19,432 nucleotides of DNA from JBGTFE01 sp041747435. GTDB taxonomy: Bacteria > Acidobacteriota > Blastocatellia > Pyrinomonadales > Pyrinomonadaceae. The stretch is taken from positions 1 through 19,432 of the forward strand of contig JBGTFE010000120.1 of NCBI GenBank assembly GCA_041747435.1, written 5' to 3'. Of the stretch, positions 1-7,210 are shown in pieces; positions within the stretch are counted from its first letter, which is position 1, and the number at the start of each line of letters is the position of its first letter. The translations under genes and the position numbers were made by a program. The notes below the pieces were generated by a model. That model did no database searches. It was given only the letters and a program-made list of their open reading frames with translations, and was not told where the DNA came from.

Positions 1-2
1 TG

Positions 3-1784
3 ATTTTTCACGAAGCCGCGCATCAATGGTTCGGCGACACGGTGACGATGAAATGGTTTGACGATTTGTGGCTCAAGGAAGGCTTCGCCGAGTTTATGGC
101 GTATAAAACGCTGGAAAAAGTGCTGCCCGAATACAACGCCTGGAAAGCCTTTTACGAGCGCAACAAACCGCTCGCCTATCTGACCGATTCGACCAAAGGC
201 ACAACGCCGATTTATCAGGAAATCCCGAACTTGAGCCAGGCAAAATCGGCTTACGGCAACATCGTCTATCGCAAAGCCCCGTCGTTTCTGCGCCAAGCCG
301 AGTTTTATTTGGGCGAAAAAGAATTTCAAACCGCCGTCCGCGCATTTTTGAAAAAACACGAATTCGCAAATGCGGAATGGACGGATTTGGTCAAGGAATT
401 TGAAACGGCGAGTAAGCAGGATCTGCAAGATTGGGCGAATGTTTGGGTGAAACAGAAAGGAATATTTAAATTTCGCACAAGTATTGGTTTAAACAACTTA
501 ACGACAATTTATTCGGATTATAAATTTATAGCTGTAATTAATGATGAAAATAATTTAGGGCTAAATGGCAGGTTAGTTACAAAGTTCAAAGTTTTAAGTG
601 TTTCTCAAAACGGAACTCGTGAAATTGACATTTACAAACAGCAACCGCCAAATTTTGACATTCTCTCATTTAAGGAGAAACCTGAATTTGTTTTCCCAAA
701 CTACCAAGATTACGGCTACGGCATCTTTCTGCTTGACGATAAAAGCCGCGCTTACGTTCTGGAAAATATCCAAAACGAAAAAGACGATTTTCTGCGCTCG
801 ATGATGTGGGGAAGTTTGTGGGATTCGGTTAGATTTTACGAACTCGCGCCCGAAGATTATGTAAAACTCGTCATCAAAAACATCAATGTCGAAACGGACG
901 AAAGCACGATCGCCGCGCTTTTGAATAGAGTTTCGACGGCGATGAACTATTACCTGTCAGAACCGCCTGCGTCAGCGGGCGGGTTAGGCTCAAACAATCA
1001 AAAAGCTAAACAAAACCCATCCGCTAACGCAGATGGTACTGACAAAGCCGAACTCGCCGCGCAGCTTGAAAAACTTCTGATCGAAAAAATGCAAAATGCG
1101 CCGACGCTCGGGCAGAGAATCACTTATTACCGGGCGTTTGTTTCGCTGGCAAATTCGGAAAATGCGCGAAATGTTTTGAAGGAACTCTTACGGAGCGCCG
1201 GCATCTCTGCCGGCAATGAGCGCGACAGCGCGAAAAGTGTTCAGCCGCAAGCGGCTGCTGCGGGCAAGCTGCCCGCGCTCCGTGTGAAAGACAAATTCGA
1301 CATCGTTACGCGCCTTATCACATTGGGCGACGCGGACGGTTTGAAACTGCTCGCAGAACTCGAAAAAACCGAAACAGACGACGCGGCAAAACGCTACGCT
1401 TACGCCGCACGAGCCGGAATTCCGAGCGCCGAAAATAAAGCGAAATACTGGAACGATTTTACGGGCAACAAAGAATTGAGCGAAAGTTGGATCGAAACGG
1501 CATTCGTCGTTTGGAATTCGCCAAGACACTCCGCGCTGACTTTGCCGTATCTCGAAAAAGCCTTAGCCGAATTGCCCAATTTGAAACGAAACCGCAAAAT
1601 CTTTTTCGTCAACGGCTGGCTCGCGGCGTTTATCGGCGGTCAGAAAAGCGAAGAAGCGCTGAATATCGTCAACGGTTTTCTCGAAAAAAATCCGAATCTA
1701 GACAAAGATCTTCGCTTGAAAATTTTAGAAAACTCCGACAATCTCGAACGCGCGGTTCGAATTAAAGGTAAAATTTCGAAGTAG
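3..1784 (+). CDS. M1 family zinc metallopeptidase, C-terminal part (5' end outside window)
   Basis: The open frame enters from the left edge; 593 residues are visible and the N-terminal domain is missing. The zinc motif HEAAH lies at 9-23, followed by WFGD and, 18 residues after the second His, the third zinc ligand Glu (codon 78-80) in LKEGFAEF. This is the HExxH-x18-E signature of M1 aminopeptidases (gluzincins). A Tyr in NIVYRKAPSFL (about 264-296) matches the catalytic Tyr of the family. The enzyme should remove N-terminal residues from peptides; location cannot be judged without the N-terminus. The C-terminal half is helical-looking, as in the HEAT-like domain of M1 enzymes. Oddities: codons at about 470-690 are much more A+T-rich than the flanks, and two palindromic repeats (956-1043, 1190-1283) are read through in frame. 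It converges with the gene ending at 1830. Confidence 0.9.
   Translation: MFHEAAHQWFGDTVTMKWFDDLWLKEGFAEFMAYKTLEKVLPEYNAWKAFYERNKPLAYLTDSTKGTTPIYQEIPNLSQAKSAYGNIVYRKAPSFLRQAEFYLGEKEFQTAVRAFLKKHEFANAEWTDLVKEFETASKQDLQDWANVWVKQKGIFKFRTSIGLNNLTTIYSDYKFIAVINDENNLGLNGRLVTKFKVLSVSQNGTREIDIYKQQPPNFDILSFKEKPEFVFPNYQDYGYGIFLLDDKSRAYVLENIQNEKDDFLRSMMWGSLWDSVRFYELAPEDYVKLVIKNINVETDESTIAALLNRVSTAMNYYLSEPPASAGGLGSNNQKAKQNPSANADGTDKAELAAQLEKLLIEKMQNAPTLGQRITYYRAFVSLANSENARNVLKELLRSAGISAGNERDSAKSVQPQAAAAGKLPALRVKDKFDIVTRLITLGDADGLKLLAELEKTETDDAAKRYAYAARAGIPSAENKAKYWNDFTGNKELSESWIETAFVVWNSPRHSALTLPYLEKALAELPNLKRNRKIFFVNGWLAAFIGGQKSEEALNIVNGFLEKNPNLDKDLRLKILENSDNLERAVRIKGKISK
956..1043. repeat. 88-bp palindromic repeat, family A, inside the M1 peptidase gene
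   Basis: The two ends form 29-base inverted arms, 956-984 and 1015-1043, identical at 23 of 29 positions when one is reverse-complemented. Both ends start GTCAG and share the core CTGCGT. The centre (985-1014) is A-rich. It is translated without a stop as a low-complexity Ser/Ala/Gly/Asn linker beginning EPPASAGG. The shape is that of a MITE or REP-like mobile palindrome. No transposase is present in the window. Confidence 0.8.
1190..1283. repeat. 94-bp palindromic repeat with three internal hairpins, family B, inside the M1 peptidase gene
   Basis: Perfect 9-base outer arms ACGGAGCGC (1190-1198) and GCGCTCCGT (1275-1283) enclose three perfect 7-bp stems: 1197-1203/1208-1214, 1242-1248/1251-1257 and 1260-1266/1270-1276. 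The element is read through in frame as an Ala-rich segment. Its sequence is unrelated to the element at 956-1043, so two separate repeat families have entered the same gene. Confidence 0.75.
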
Positions 1785-1829
1785 GAATTAAACCACGAAA
1801 TAACGCGAAGCAACACTAAAAAAGCCGTT

Positions 1830-2309
1830 TCACGAATCCAGAATTTTCAGCGCCGTTCCGATCGCGCTCCGGTTTGAAGCGCCGTTTGCGAGCATGCGCA
1901 TGTGACCGCCGTTTTCCGGAAGAACGCTGCGCAAAATTTCGCTCGAATCCGAGCGCAGCGCCGTTTTCGCGTTTTTGAGCTTTTCCTCAATAATTTCTTG
2001 TCTGAGTTGGGCGCGCTCTTTTGAATGTTGCGCGGCTTCGGCGGTTTGCTTTTGACGCCGGATTTCCGCAGCGAATATTTTTTCGCTTTGCCGTGACGGC
2101 GATCTGCCGAAATAATAACCGAAAACGAGAAAAATGATCGGTTCGAGACGGCTGAGCAGCGTTGTGTCCGCAAGCGGTCTGAGCCAGCCGAAAAGTGCCG
2201 CGGCGTAAAGAAGCACAAAGAGTAAAGACAAAACGAGGAGCGTCCAGCTTCTTAAAATTTCGGCGAGATTTTGTCGGCGTGAGGCGGTTTTAGTGTAGGT
2301 CTTCTTCAT
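1830..2309 (-). CDS. Small membrane protein with two hydrophobic helices and a coiled coil
   Basis: 159 residues, function not recognised. A longer frame starts at 2360, but the ATG at 2309 has AGGGGA about 8 bases upstream and gives a normal basic N-terminus (MKKTYTKTASRR), so 2309 is chosen. Residues about 21-43 form one hydrophobic helix. Residues about 52-68 form a second, ending in a GYYFGRSPSR turn. Residues about 73-118 are charged and helical (Gln, Glu, Lys, Arg), likely a cytoplasmic coiled coil. The last 40 residues are polar. There is no signal-peptide cleavage site; the two helices would place both ends on the same side. It is convergent with the M1 peptidase (45 bases between) and divergent from the sigma factor gene. 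Alternatives such as a holin-like or scaffold protein cannot be decided from sequence. Confidence 0.7.
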   Translation of the reverse strand: MKKTYTKTASRRQNLAEILRSWTLLVLSLLFVLLYAAALFGWLRPLADTTLLSRLEPIIFLVFGYYFGRSPSRQSEKIFAAEIRRQKQTAEAAQHSKERAQLRQEIIEEKLKNAKTALRSDSSEILRSVLPENGGHMRMLANGASNRSAIGTALKILDS

Positions 2310-2463
2310 CAAAAATTTCCCCTTGCTGAAAAACGCTTCGTTCACAAACCCGAAAACCAAAAAAAATCTTGCAATTTACACAATTTATAAGCTATAAATA
2401 CATTCACCGAAACTATTTTGGAAGGCTTTATCGAATCGTTCTCCGTGAAAAAAACTTTGTTTT

Positions 2464-2488
2464 CATTCCGATATTTGGAATCGGAATG
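2464..2488. promoter_or_regulatory. Perfect 9-bp inverted repeat between divergent genes
   Basis: CATTCCGAT (2464-2472) and ATCGGAATG (2480-2488) are exact reverse complements separated by 7 bases. A short T-run (2489-2492) follows. It lies between a leftward gene starting at 2309 and the sigma factor gene starting at 2573, where a terminator is not expected. A dimeric regulator's operator or a 5' leader hairpin of the sigma factor mRNA is more likely. The rest of 2310-2572 is A+T-rich with no clear sigma-70 promoter. Confidence 0.5.
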
Positions 2489-2572
2489 TTTTGCGTGTTT
2501 AGTTAAAAACGTACCTTTTTGCGGCGTAAACTAGCATTTTTTTTCAAACATTTCATTTTTCGATAAGAAACC

Positions 2573-3139
2573 ATGCAGCCGACTTCAGAAATAACCGAAC
2601 TGCTGATCGATTGGAGCAATGGCGATAAGGAAGCGCTTGATCGACTATTTCCGTTGATCGAGAAAGAGCTGCATCGCCTGGCGCATTATTTCGTGCGGAA
2701 TGCACATCCGGATAATACGCTGCAAACGACCGCTTTGATAAATGAAACGTATATAAAATTGGTCGATCAAAATCGTGTTCAGTGGCAAAATCGCGCTCAT
2801 TTTTTTGCGATTTCCGCGCGAATTATGCGCCGAATTCTGCTGCAATATGCGCGCCGCGGACGAAGGCAAAAACGCGGCGGCGGAGCGCGTAAAGTTTTGC
2901 TGACGGAAGCCGCGCTTGTTTTGGCGAAGAGATCAGACGACTTGATATTGCTCGATGACGCATTAAAAAATTTCGAGAAATTGCACGAGCGAAAAAGCCG
3001 CGTCGTCGAAATGAGATATTTTGGCGGATTGAGCGTCGAAGAAACGGCGGCGGTTTTGAAAGTTTCCGAGATAACGGTAATGCGCGACTGGAAATTTGCA
3101 AAGGCGTGGCTCGCGCGTCAGATCGGCAATGCGAAATAA
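2573..3139 (+). CDS. ECF-type RNA polymerase sigma factor (Sigma70_ECF / TIGR02999-like)
   Basis: 188 residues, a usual length for the family. Region 2 is about residues 15-97, with the stretch TLQTTALINETYIKLV and then FFAISARIMRRILLQYARR, which is characteristic of the ECF group common in Acidobacteria and Planctomycetes. A basic linker (about 93-107) follows. Region 4 is about 130-185, with the helix-turn-helix LSVEETAAVLKVSEITVMRD contacting the -35 element. It directs core RNA polymerase to a regulon not identifiable here. No separate anti-sigma gene is adjacent; instead the next gene, a membrane Ser/Thr kinase, overlaps its last 11 bases, so the two are probably translationally coupled and act in one signalling pathway. 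The start is the first ATG in frame; the ribosome-binding site is weak (AAGAAA). Confidence 0.92.
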   Translation: MQPTSEITELLIDWSNGDKEALDRLFPLIEKELHRLAHYFVRNAHPDNTLQTTALINETYIKLVDQNRVQWQNRAHFFAISARIMRRILLQYARRGRRQKRGGGARKVLLTEAALVLAKRSDDLILLDDALKNFEKLHERKSRVVEMRYFGGLSVEETAAVLKVSEITVMRDWKFAKAWLARQIGNAK

Positions 3140-5687
3140 AAACCGACACCAAGTAGAATCGATATTTCATGCCGCGCTGGCATTGGGCGGCAGCGAGCGG
3201 ATTTCCTTTCTGACGGAAAAATGTTCGGGTGATTCGGCGCTGCTTTCCGAGGTCGAATCGCTGCTTTCCGCGTTTGAAAGCGGTTCCGGTTTTTTAGAAG
3301 ATCCGGCGTTTGACCTCGGTATGAATCTGCTCGCCGAAGAATCCGAGCAAGATCTCACCGGCGAAAAGATCGGCTTCTACGAGATAAAAGAAAAACTCGG
3401 CGGCGGCGGAATGGGCGACGTTTATCTTGCCGAAGACACGCGTTTGAATCGCAGAGTCGCGCTCAAATTTCTCAAAAAGACGTTTACCGGCGACAAATGG
3501 GCGAAGCGGCAATTTATGAAGGAAGCGCAAGCCGCCGCGATGCTCGAACATCCGAATATCTGCGCGGTCCACAGCATCGAAGAGGTTGGCGGGCATAATT
3601 TTATCGCGATGCAATATATCGAAGGCAAAACTCTCGCGCAGGTCGTTGCCGAAAAACGATTGCCGCTCGAAACGGCGCTTTCCGTAGCGCATCAGATCGT
3701 CAGCGCAGTTGCCGTTGCTCATTCTCATGGGATAATTCACCGCGATATCAAACCCGGAAATATTATGATCACGTCCGAAGGTTTGGTGAAAGTTCTCGAT
3801 TTCGGGCTCGCGAAGGTCGTCGAGCAGCAGCAAAAGCGCGCGGACGAGAATATTAGCCAATTCTCGCAAAACGGGCTGATTTTCGGCACGGTTGCTTATA
3901 TGTCGCCGGAGCAGCTGCGCGGCGAAAGATTAGATTACCGAAGCGATATTTTCAGTGTCGGGATCGTTTTCCGCGAAATGCTGGAGGGAAAAAATCCGTT
4001 TCGGCGTTCAAGCCAGGCGGAAACGATCGCCGCAATATTGAGCGACGAATTACCGGCGGAAACCGAAAACGGGATTCCCGATACCGTCGACGCAACGGTG
4101 CGCAAATGTCTAAACAAAAGCAAAGACAAAAGATTTGATTCCGCGGCAGAGCTTCAGCTCGAGATCGAGAATTTAAGAGACGGCGTTACCGTAGCGTCCG
4201 CTTCGAATAGTGTCGCGCGAATTTATCGTTATGCGGCGTTTATTCTTTTATTTGTCTTAGCATTGGGAGCTGCGTTATTTTTGTATCTTCGAAGCGGCAA
4301 GATCCCGCGACTTGCGGTTTTACCGATTGCAAATGAAAGCAGGCAAACCGATAAAGACTATATAAGCGAAGGACTTACGGCGAGCCTGATCGAAAAATTT
4401 TCACATTTGTCAGGACTAAAAGTGATCGCGCAGCCGATCGTCTCGCAATACAAATCGCAGCCCGTTGACCCGCGAAGCGTTGGCGCCGAGCTCGATGTCG
4501 ATGTGTTGCTTTTGGGCAAAATAATTCAAAAGGAAAGCGGTTTGGCGCTGCAGGTGGATTTGCTTAGCGCCGCGGACGGAACCGCCCTTTTTACAAAAGA
4601 ATATGCGGTCGATGAAGCCCGCCTGATCGAGATCCATCAAAATCTTGCATCGCAGATCATCGCTGAATTGACACCTTCGTTGAGCGAAGACGAAAAAAAA
4701 CGTCTCGAAAAACGGCAGACGAACGATCCCGAGGCGTACGCGCTTTATTTGACCGGAAGATATTGGTGGAATCGTCGGGACGATCCCAAAAACATGGAAA
4801 AAGCAATCGATTTTTTTACAAAAGCGACCGAAGCCGATCCGGCTTATGCGTTGGCATGGGCAGGATTGGCGGATTCCTACGCTTTGTCAAACACCTCTTC
4901 GTTTGAAAGAGTGATGACCGCGACGGACGCTGCGAGGAACGCGAAAGCCGCAGCCAAGGAAGCCATTAAAATAGATTCGAATCTGGCGCCGCCGCATGTT
5001 TCGCTCGGAATCATCAAATCGCGCTACGATTGGGATTGGCTCGGCGCGGAAAACGATTTTAAGAAGTCTATCAGCCTCGATCCGGAATACGCGCCCGCCT
5101 ATTTTTGGTATTCGCGATTGTTAGCGTTGACGGGTCGATATGACGAAGCTTTGGCATATGCGGACAAAGCCCGCGAACTCGAGCCTTTTTCGGTCACGTC
5201 GCAGCTGAACAAGGCTCATATTTATTTTTATTCGCGGAATTTTGACCTCGCAGAGCCGCTCTACACAGACGTTTTCAGTAGAAATCCCGGCAGCGCAAAG
5301 GTTCAAAACGATCTAGCCTGGCTTTATTTGCAAACGGACCGGACAAAGGAGGCGATCGCGATTTTCGAAAAGATTCGCCGCGGCGATTACGGTTTAGCCG
5401 GTTTGGGTTACGCATACGCGCGATCGGGAAGATCGAATGACGCGCGCCGGATCATCGGCGAACTCGACCGCGTTTCGAAAGAAAAGCCGGTTTCCGCGCA
5501 GGAAAAAGCGATCGTTTATATCGGATTGAACGAAATTGACACGGCATTTGAACATCTGACCCGCGCATGTAATGAACGATATGCCGCGCTTCCGCAATTG
5601 CTGGCGCACGATCCGCTGACGGACCCGCTTCGCACTGATGCGCGATTCGCCGAGCTTCTCCGGTGCGTCAACTTATTGCCGAATTAA
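3129..5687 (+). CDS. Receptor-like Ser/Thr protein kinase with TolB-like and TPR domains
   Basis: The start is taken as the ATG at 3129 (852 residues); an upstream ATG at 3096 lies deeper inside the sigma factor gene. Residues 1-80 are a helical N-terminal region often seen before these kinases. The kinase domain (about 81-340) has the Gly loop GGGGMG (91-96), Lys113 in VALK, HRD with Asp206, Asp224 of DFG, and GTVAYMSPEQ, so it should be active. One membrane helix is at about 366-388. Outside lies a TolB N-terminal-like domain (about 393-520, starting IPRLAVLPIANES), then TPR repeats (about 532-815). The layout suggests ligand or protein sensing outside with phosphorylation inside. Its overlap with the ECF sigma gene suggests that it controls that sigma factor; this is inference. 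The 3' end overlaps the oppositely oriented LanKC-like gene by 20 bases. Confidence 0.92.
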   Translation: MRNKNRHQVESIFHAALALGGSERISFLTEKCSGDSALLSEVESLLSAFESGSGFLEDPAFDLGMNLLAEESEQDLTGEKIGFYEIKEKLGGGGMGDVYLAEDTRLNRRVALKFLKKTFTGDKWAKRQFMKEAQAAAMLEHPNICAVHSIEEVGGHNFIAMQYIEGKTLAQVVAEKRLPLETALSVAHQIVSAVAVAHSHGIIHRDIKPGNIMITSEGLVKVLDFGLAKVVEQQQKRADENISQFSQNGLIFGTVAYMSPEQLRGERLDYRSDIFSVGIVFREMLEGKNPFRRSSQAETIAAILSDELPAETENGIPDTVDATVRKCLNKSKDKRFDSAAELQLEIENLRDGVTVASASNSVARIYRYAAFILLFVLALGAALFLYLRSGKIPRLAVLPIANESRQTDKDYISEGLTASLIEKFSHLSGLKVIAQPIVSQYKSQPVDPRSVGAELDVDVLLLGKIIQKESGLALQVDLLSAADGTALFTKEYAVDEARLIEIHQNLASQIIAELTPSLSEDEKKRLEKRQTNDPEAYALYLTGRYWWNRRDDPKNMEKAIDFFTKATEADPAYALAWAGLADSYALSNTSSFERVMTATDAARNAKAAAKEAIKIDSNLAPPHVSLGIIKSRYDWDWLGAENDFKKSISLDPEYAPAYFWYSRLLALTGRYDEALAYADKARELEPFSVTSQLNKAHIYFYSRNFDLAEPLYTDVFSRNPGSAKVQNDLAWLYLQTDRTKEAIAIFEKIRRGDYGLAGLGYAYARSGRSNDARRIIGELDRVSKEKPVSAQEKAIVYIGLNEIDTAFEHLTRACNERYAALPQLLAHDPLTDPLRTDARFAELLRCVNLLPN

Positions 5688-7104
5688 AAATTGCCGCCGC
5701 TTCGGTCGCTGTAGGACGCCCCCGCGGATCTTTCGAAAGAAGCTTCGTTACTGTTTCCGCTGCTTTTTCCGGGAGATTCCGTCTCAATTGTCCGAGCGGT
5801 ATCGGAGAATCCGATTTAAAGAATTTCCCCGTCAAAAGGTAATAAACAACGGCGCCTAAAGCATATAGATCTTCAGTTTCGCCGGTTTCACCTGTGAAAA
5901 ATTCTTCGTTAAATGGCGGAGAAAAAGGCGCCGTTCGCCACGAAATAATGTTCGGTTTGTCTATCTGCGAGCTGGCTTCAAAATCCAGCGGTCGGAGCGA
6001 TCCGTCTGCGGTGACTATGATATTTGCCGGTTTACAATCGCGCCACACCCATCCGGCGGCGTTAATTCGCGCGATCAGTTTCGCAATTTGCGCCGCGTAT
6101 TTCAAAGCTTGTTTTACGGGAAGGCGTCGTTGTTTTGTTTCGAGCAATTCGTGAAGATTTTTCCCGTCGATAAATTCCATAGCCAGAAAAAAGCTGTCTT
6201 CTAATTCGAAAGTATCGTAAAGCCGAGGCGCGCGAATATCGGTCAATTGCAGTGCGCCCAATATCTTCGCCTCGAGCCTGACGCGCCAAAAACCGTCACA
6301 TCCTTCCCAATCCACTTCGCCGTGCCGCCGCCCTTCCTTAATTATGCAAAAACGCGGCGCATCACCGGACAAATCAATCGCTTGGTAAACGCCGCCTTTA
6401 CCTCTTTGTCTTAATGCTCGAAATATCCGATAAGTGGTTTCCAGTGGATTCTCGATTGATCCCGCTGCCGGTTCCCCGCTTGTATGTTTGGGCTGGAATG
6501 GATCCTCAAAAATCCATTCGGGTTTGGGTTCTTCGCGATCATCCGGAACCAAATTTCCTTTGGAGTCGCGAATCGCCTGGACGGACTTTCCGTTTGAACT
6601 TTTTAGTTTTCGCTCGACATAGGCTCCGTAGCGGTAATAAACACAGCTGTCCGCTCGATACTGCAGATCGTAAGGAACCGCCGGGGCTTGCATTCCGAGC
6701 GTAAACCGATGCAGTTTGTCGGCTAAAAACACGGCATCTTCAATAGATTGCGGATACACGGTCAGAAATTTTCCGATCTGCGCATAATCGTAAGTCAAGC
6801 CGGTATTGATCTTTTCAAGTTCGGATAAAGAGACGGGAGCTTTGAATAAAGTGTTGCGCGAAACCAGGAAAGGCGCGCATTTTTCCAAAACGTCGCAAGC
6901 GTTGAGTATCGTTGCCGGGACGTGAAGCTTCCAACCTTGTTTTGGATCGTTCGCAGTCTGAACGCGATTTAGACGCCAAACCGGATTATCAGCCGAAACG
7001 GGCAAAAAATGCTCGCAGAGCGTTCGCCAACGAAGCTCAAAATCACGCGTATTTTTTTGGTTATTCCGATACTGCCGAAATACCTGTTTAGGTTTACGAT
7101 CCAC
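5668..7104 (-). CDS. LanKC-like lyase-kinase protein lacking the cyclase domain (class III lanthipeptide synthetase N-terminal type)
   Basis: 478 residues from a GTG start at 7104; an in-frame TAA lies two codons upstream and no strong ribosome-binding site is seen, so the start is uncertain. Residues about 40-190 match the phosphothreonine-lyase-like part of RamC/LanKC enzymes: GWKLHV (57-62), LFKAP (86-90), GKFLTVYP (111-118) and YYRYG (156-160), including the Lys and His expected for elimination. Residues about 222-475 form a kinase: Gly loop 231-240, Lys256, Glu278, WRDCKPAN with Asp356 and Asn361, and DFEAS (374-378), where DFG is replaced by DFE as in many LanKC kinases. Class III enzymes usually run to about 850 residues with a LanC-like cyclase; here the protein stops right after the kinase. 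Predicted reaction: phosphorylation of Ser/Thr on a peptide, then elimination to dehydroamino acids. Probable substrate: product of 7211-7621. Confidence 0.8.
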   Translation of the reverse strand: MDRKPKQVFRQYRNNQKNTRDFELRWRTLCEHFLPVSADNPVWRLNRVQTANDPKQGWKLHVPATILNACDVLEKCAPFLVSRNTLFKAPVSLSELEKINTGLTYDYAQIGKFLTVYPQSIEDAVFLADKLHRFTLGMQAPAVPYDLQYRADSCVYYRYGAYVERKLKSSNGKSVQAIRDSKGNLVPDDREEPKPEWIFEDPFQPKHTSGEPAAGSIENPLETTYRIFRALRQRGKGGVYQAIDLSGDAPRFCIIKEGRRHGEVDWEGCDGFWRVRLEAKILGALQLTDIRAPRLYDTFELEDSFFLAMEFIDGKNLHELLETKQRRLPVKQALKYAAQIAKLIARINAAGWVWRDCKPANIIVTADGSLRPLDFEASSQIDKPNIISWRTAPFSPPFNEEFFTGETGETEDLYALGAVVYYLLTGKFFKSDSPIPLGQLRRNLPEKAAETVTKLLSKDPRGRPTATEAAAIFNSAIS

Positions 7105-7154
7105 AGATTAAAAATAATGAGAAGCGAAATCTCTAAAATAAACAGAACGATCCT

Positions 7155-7188
7155 GCCAAAACTCCGCCCGTTTAGACAGAGTTTTGGC
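7155..7188 (-). promoter_or_regulatory. 10-bp perfect stem-loop between the 136-residue protein gene and the LanKC-like gene
   Basis: GCCAAAACTC (7155-7164) and GAGTTTTGGC (7179-7188) are exact reverse complements with a 14-base loop. In the minus-strand transcript it lies about 20 bases after the upstream stop codon and about 50 bases before the GTG start. The T-rich stretch after it is interrupted, so it is not a strong intrinsic terminator. A partial terminator or mRNA-stabilising hairpin would give more of the upstream protein than of the enzyme, as is common in RiPP operons. Confidence 0.6.
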
Positions 7189-7210
7189 TGAATAGCTACC
7201 GTGCGACTAT

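Noticed and set aside
3294..3869. Minus-strand open frame (191 codons) opposite the receptor kinase
   Set aside because: Antisense shadow of a well-supported kinase domain with no family resemblance.
3129..5687. Receptor kinase as part of the LanKC-like locus
   Set aside because: It is on the opposite strand, has a standard HRD/DFG kinase plus membrane, TolB-like and TPR parts, and pairs by overlap with the sigma factor gene.
5638..5859. Plus-strand open frame at the 3' end of the receptor kinase
   Set aside because: It is antisense to the C-terminal kinase coding region of the LanKC-like gene and has no ribosome-binding site or domain.
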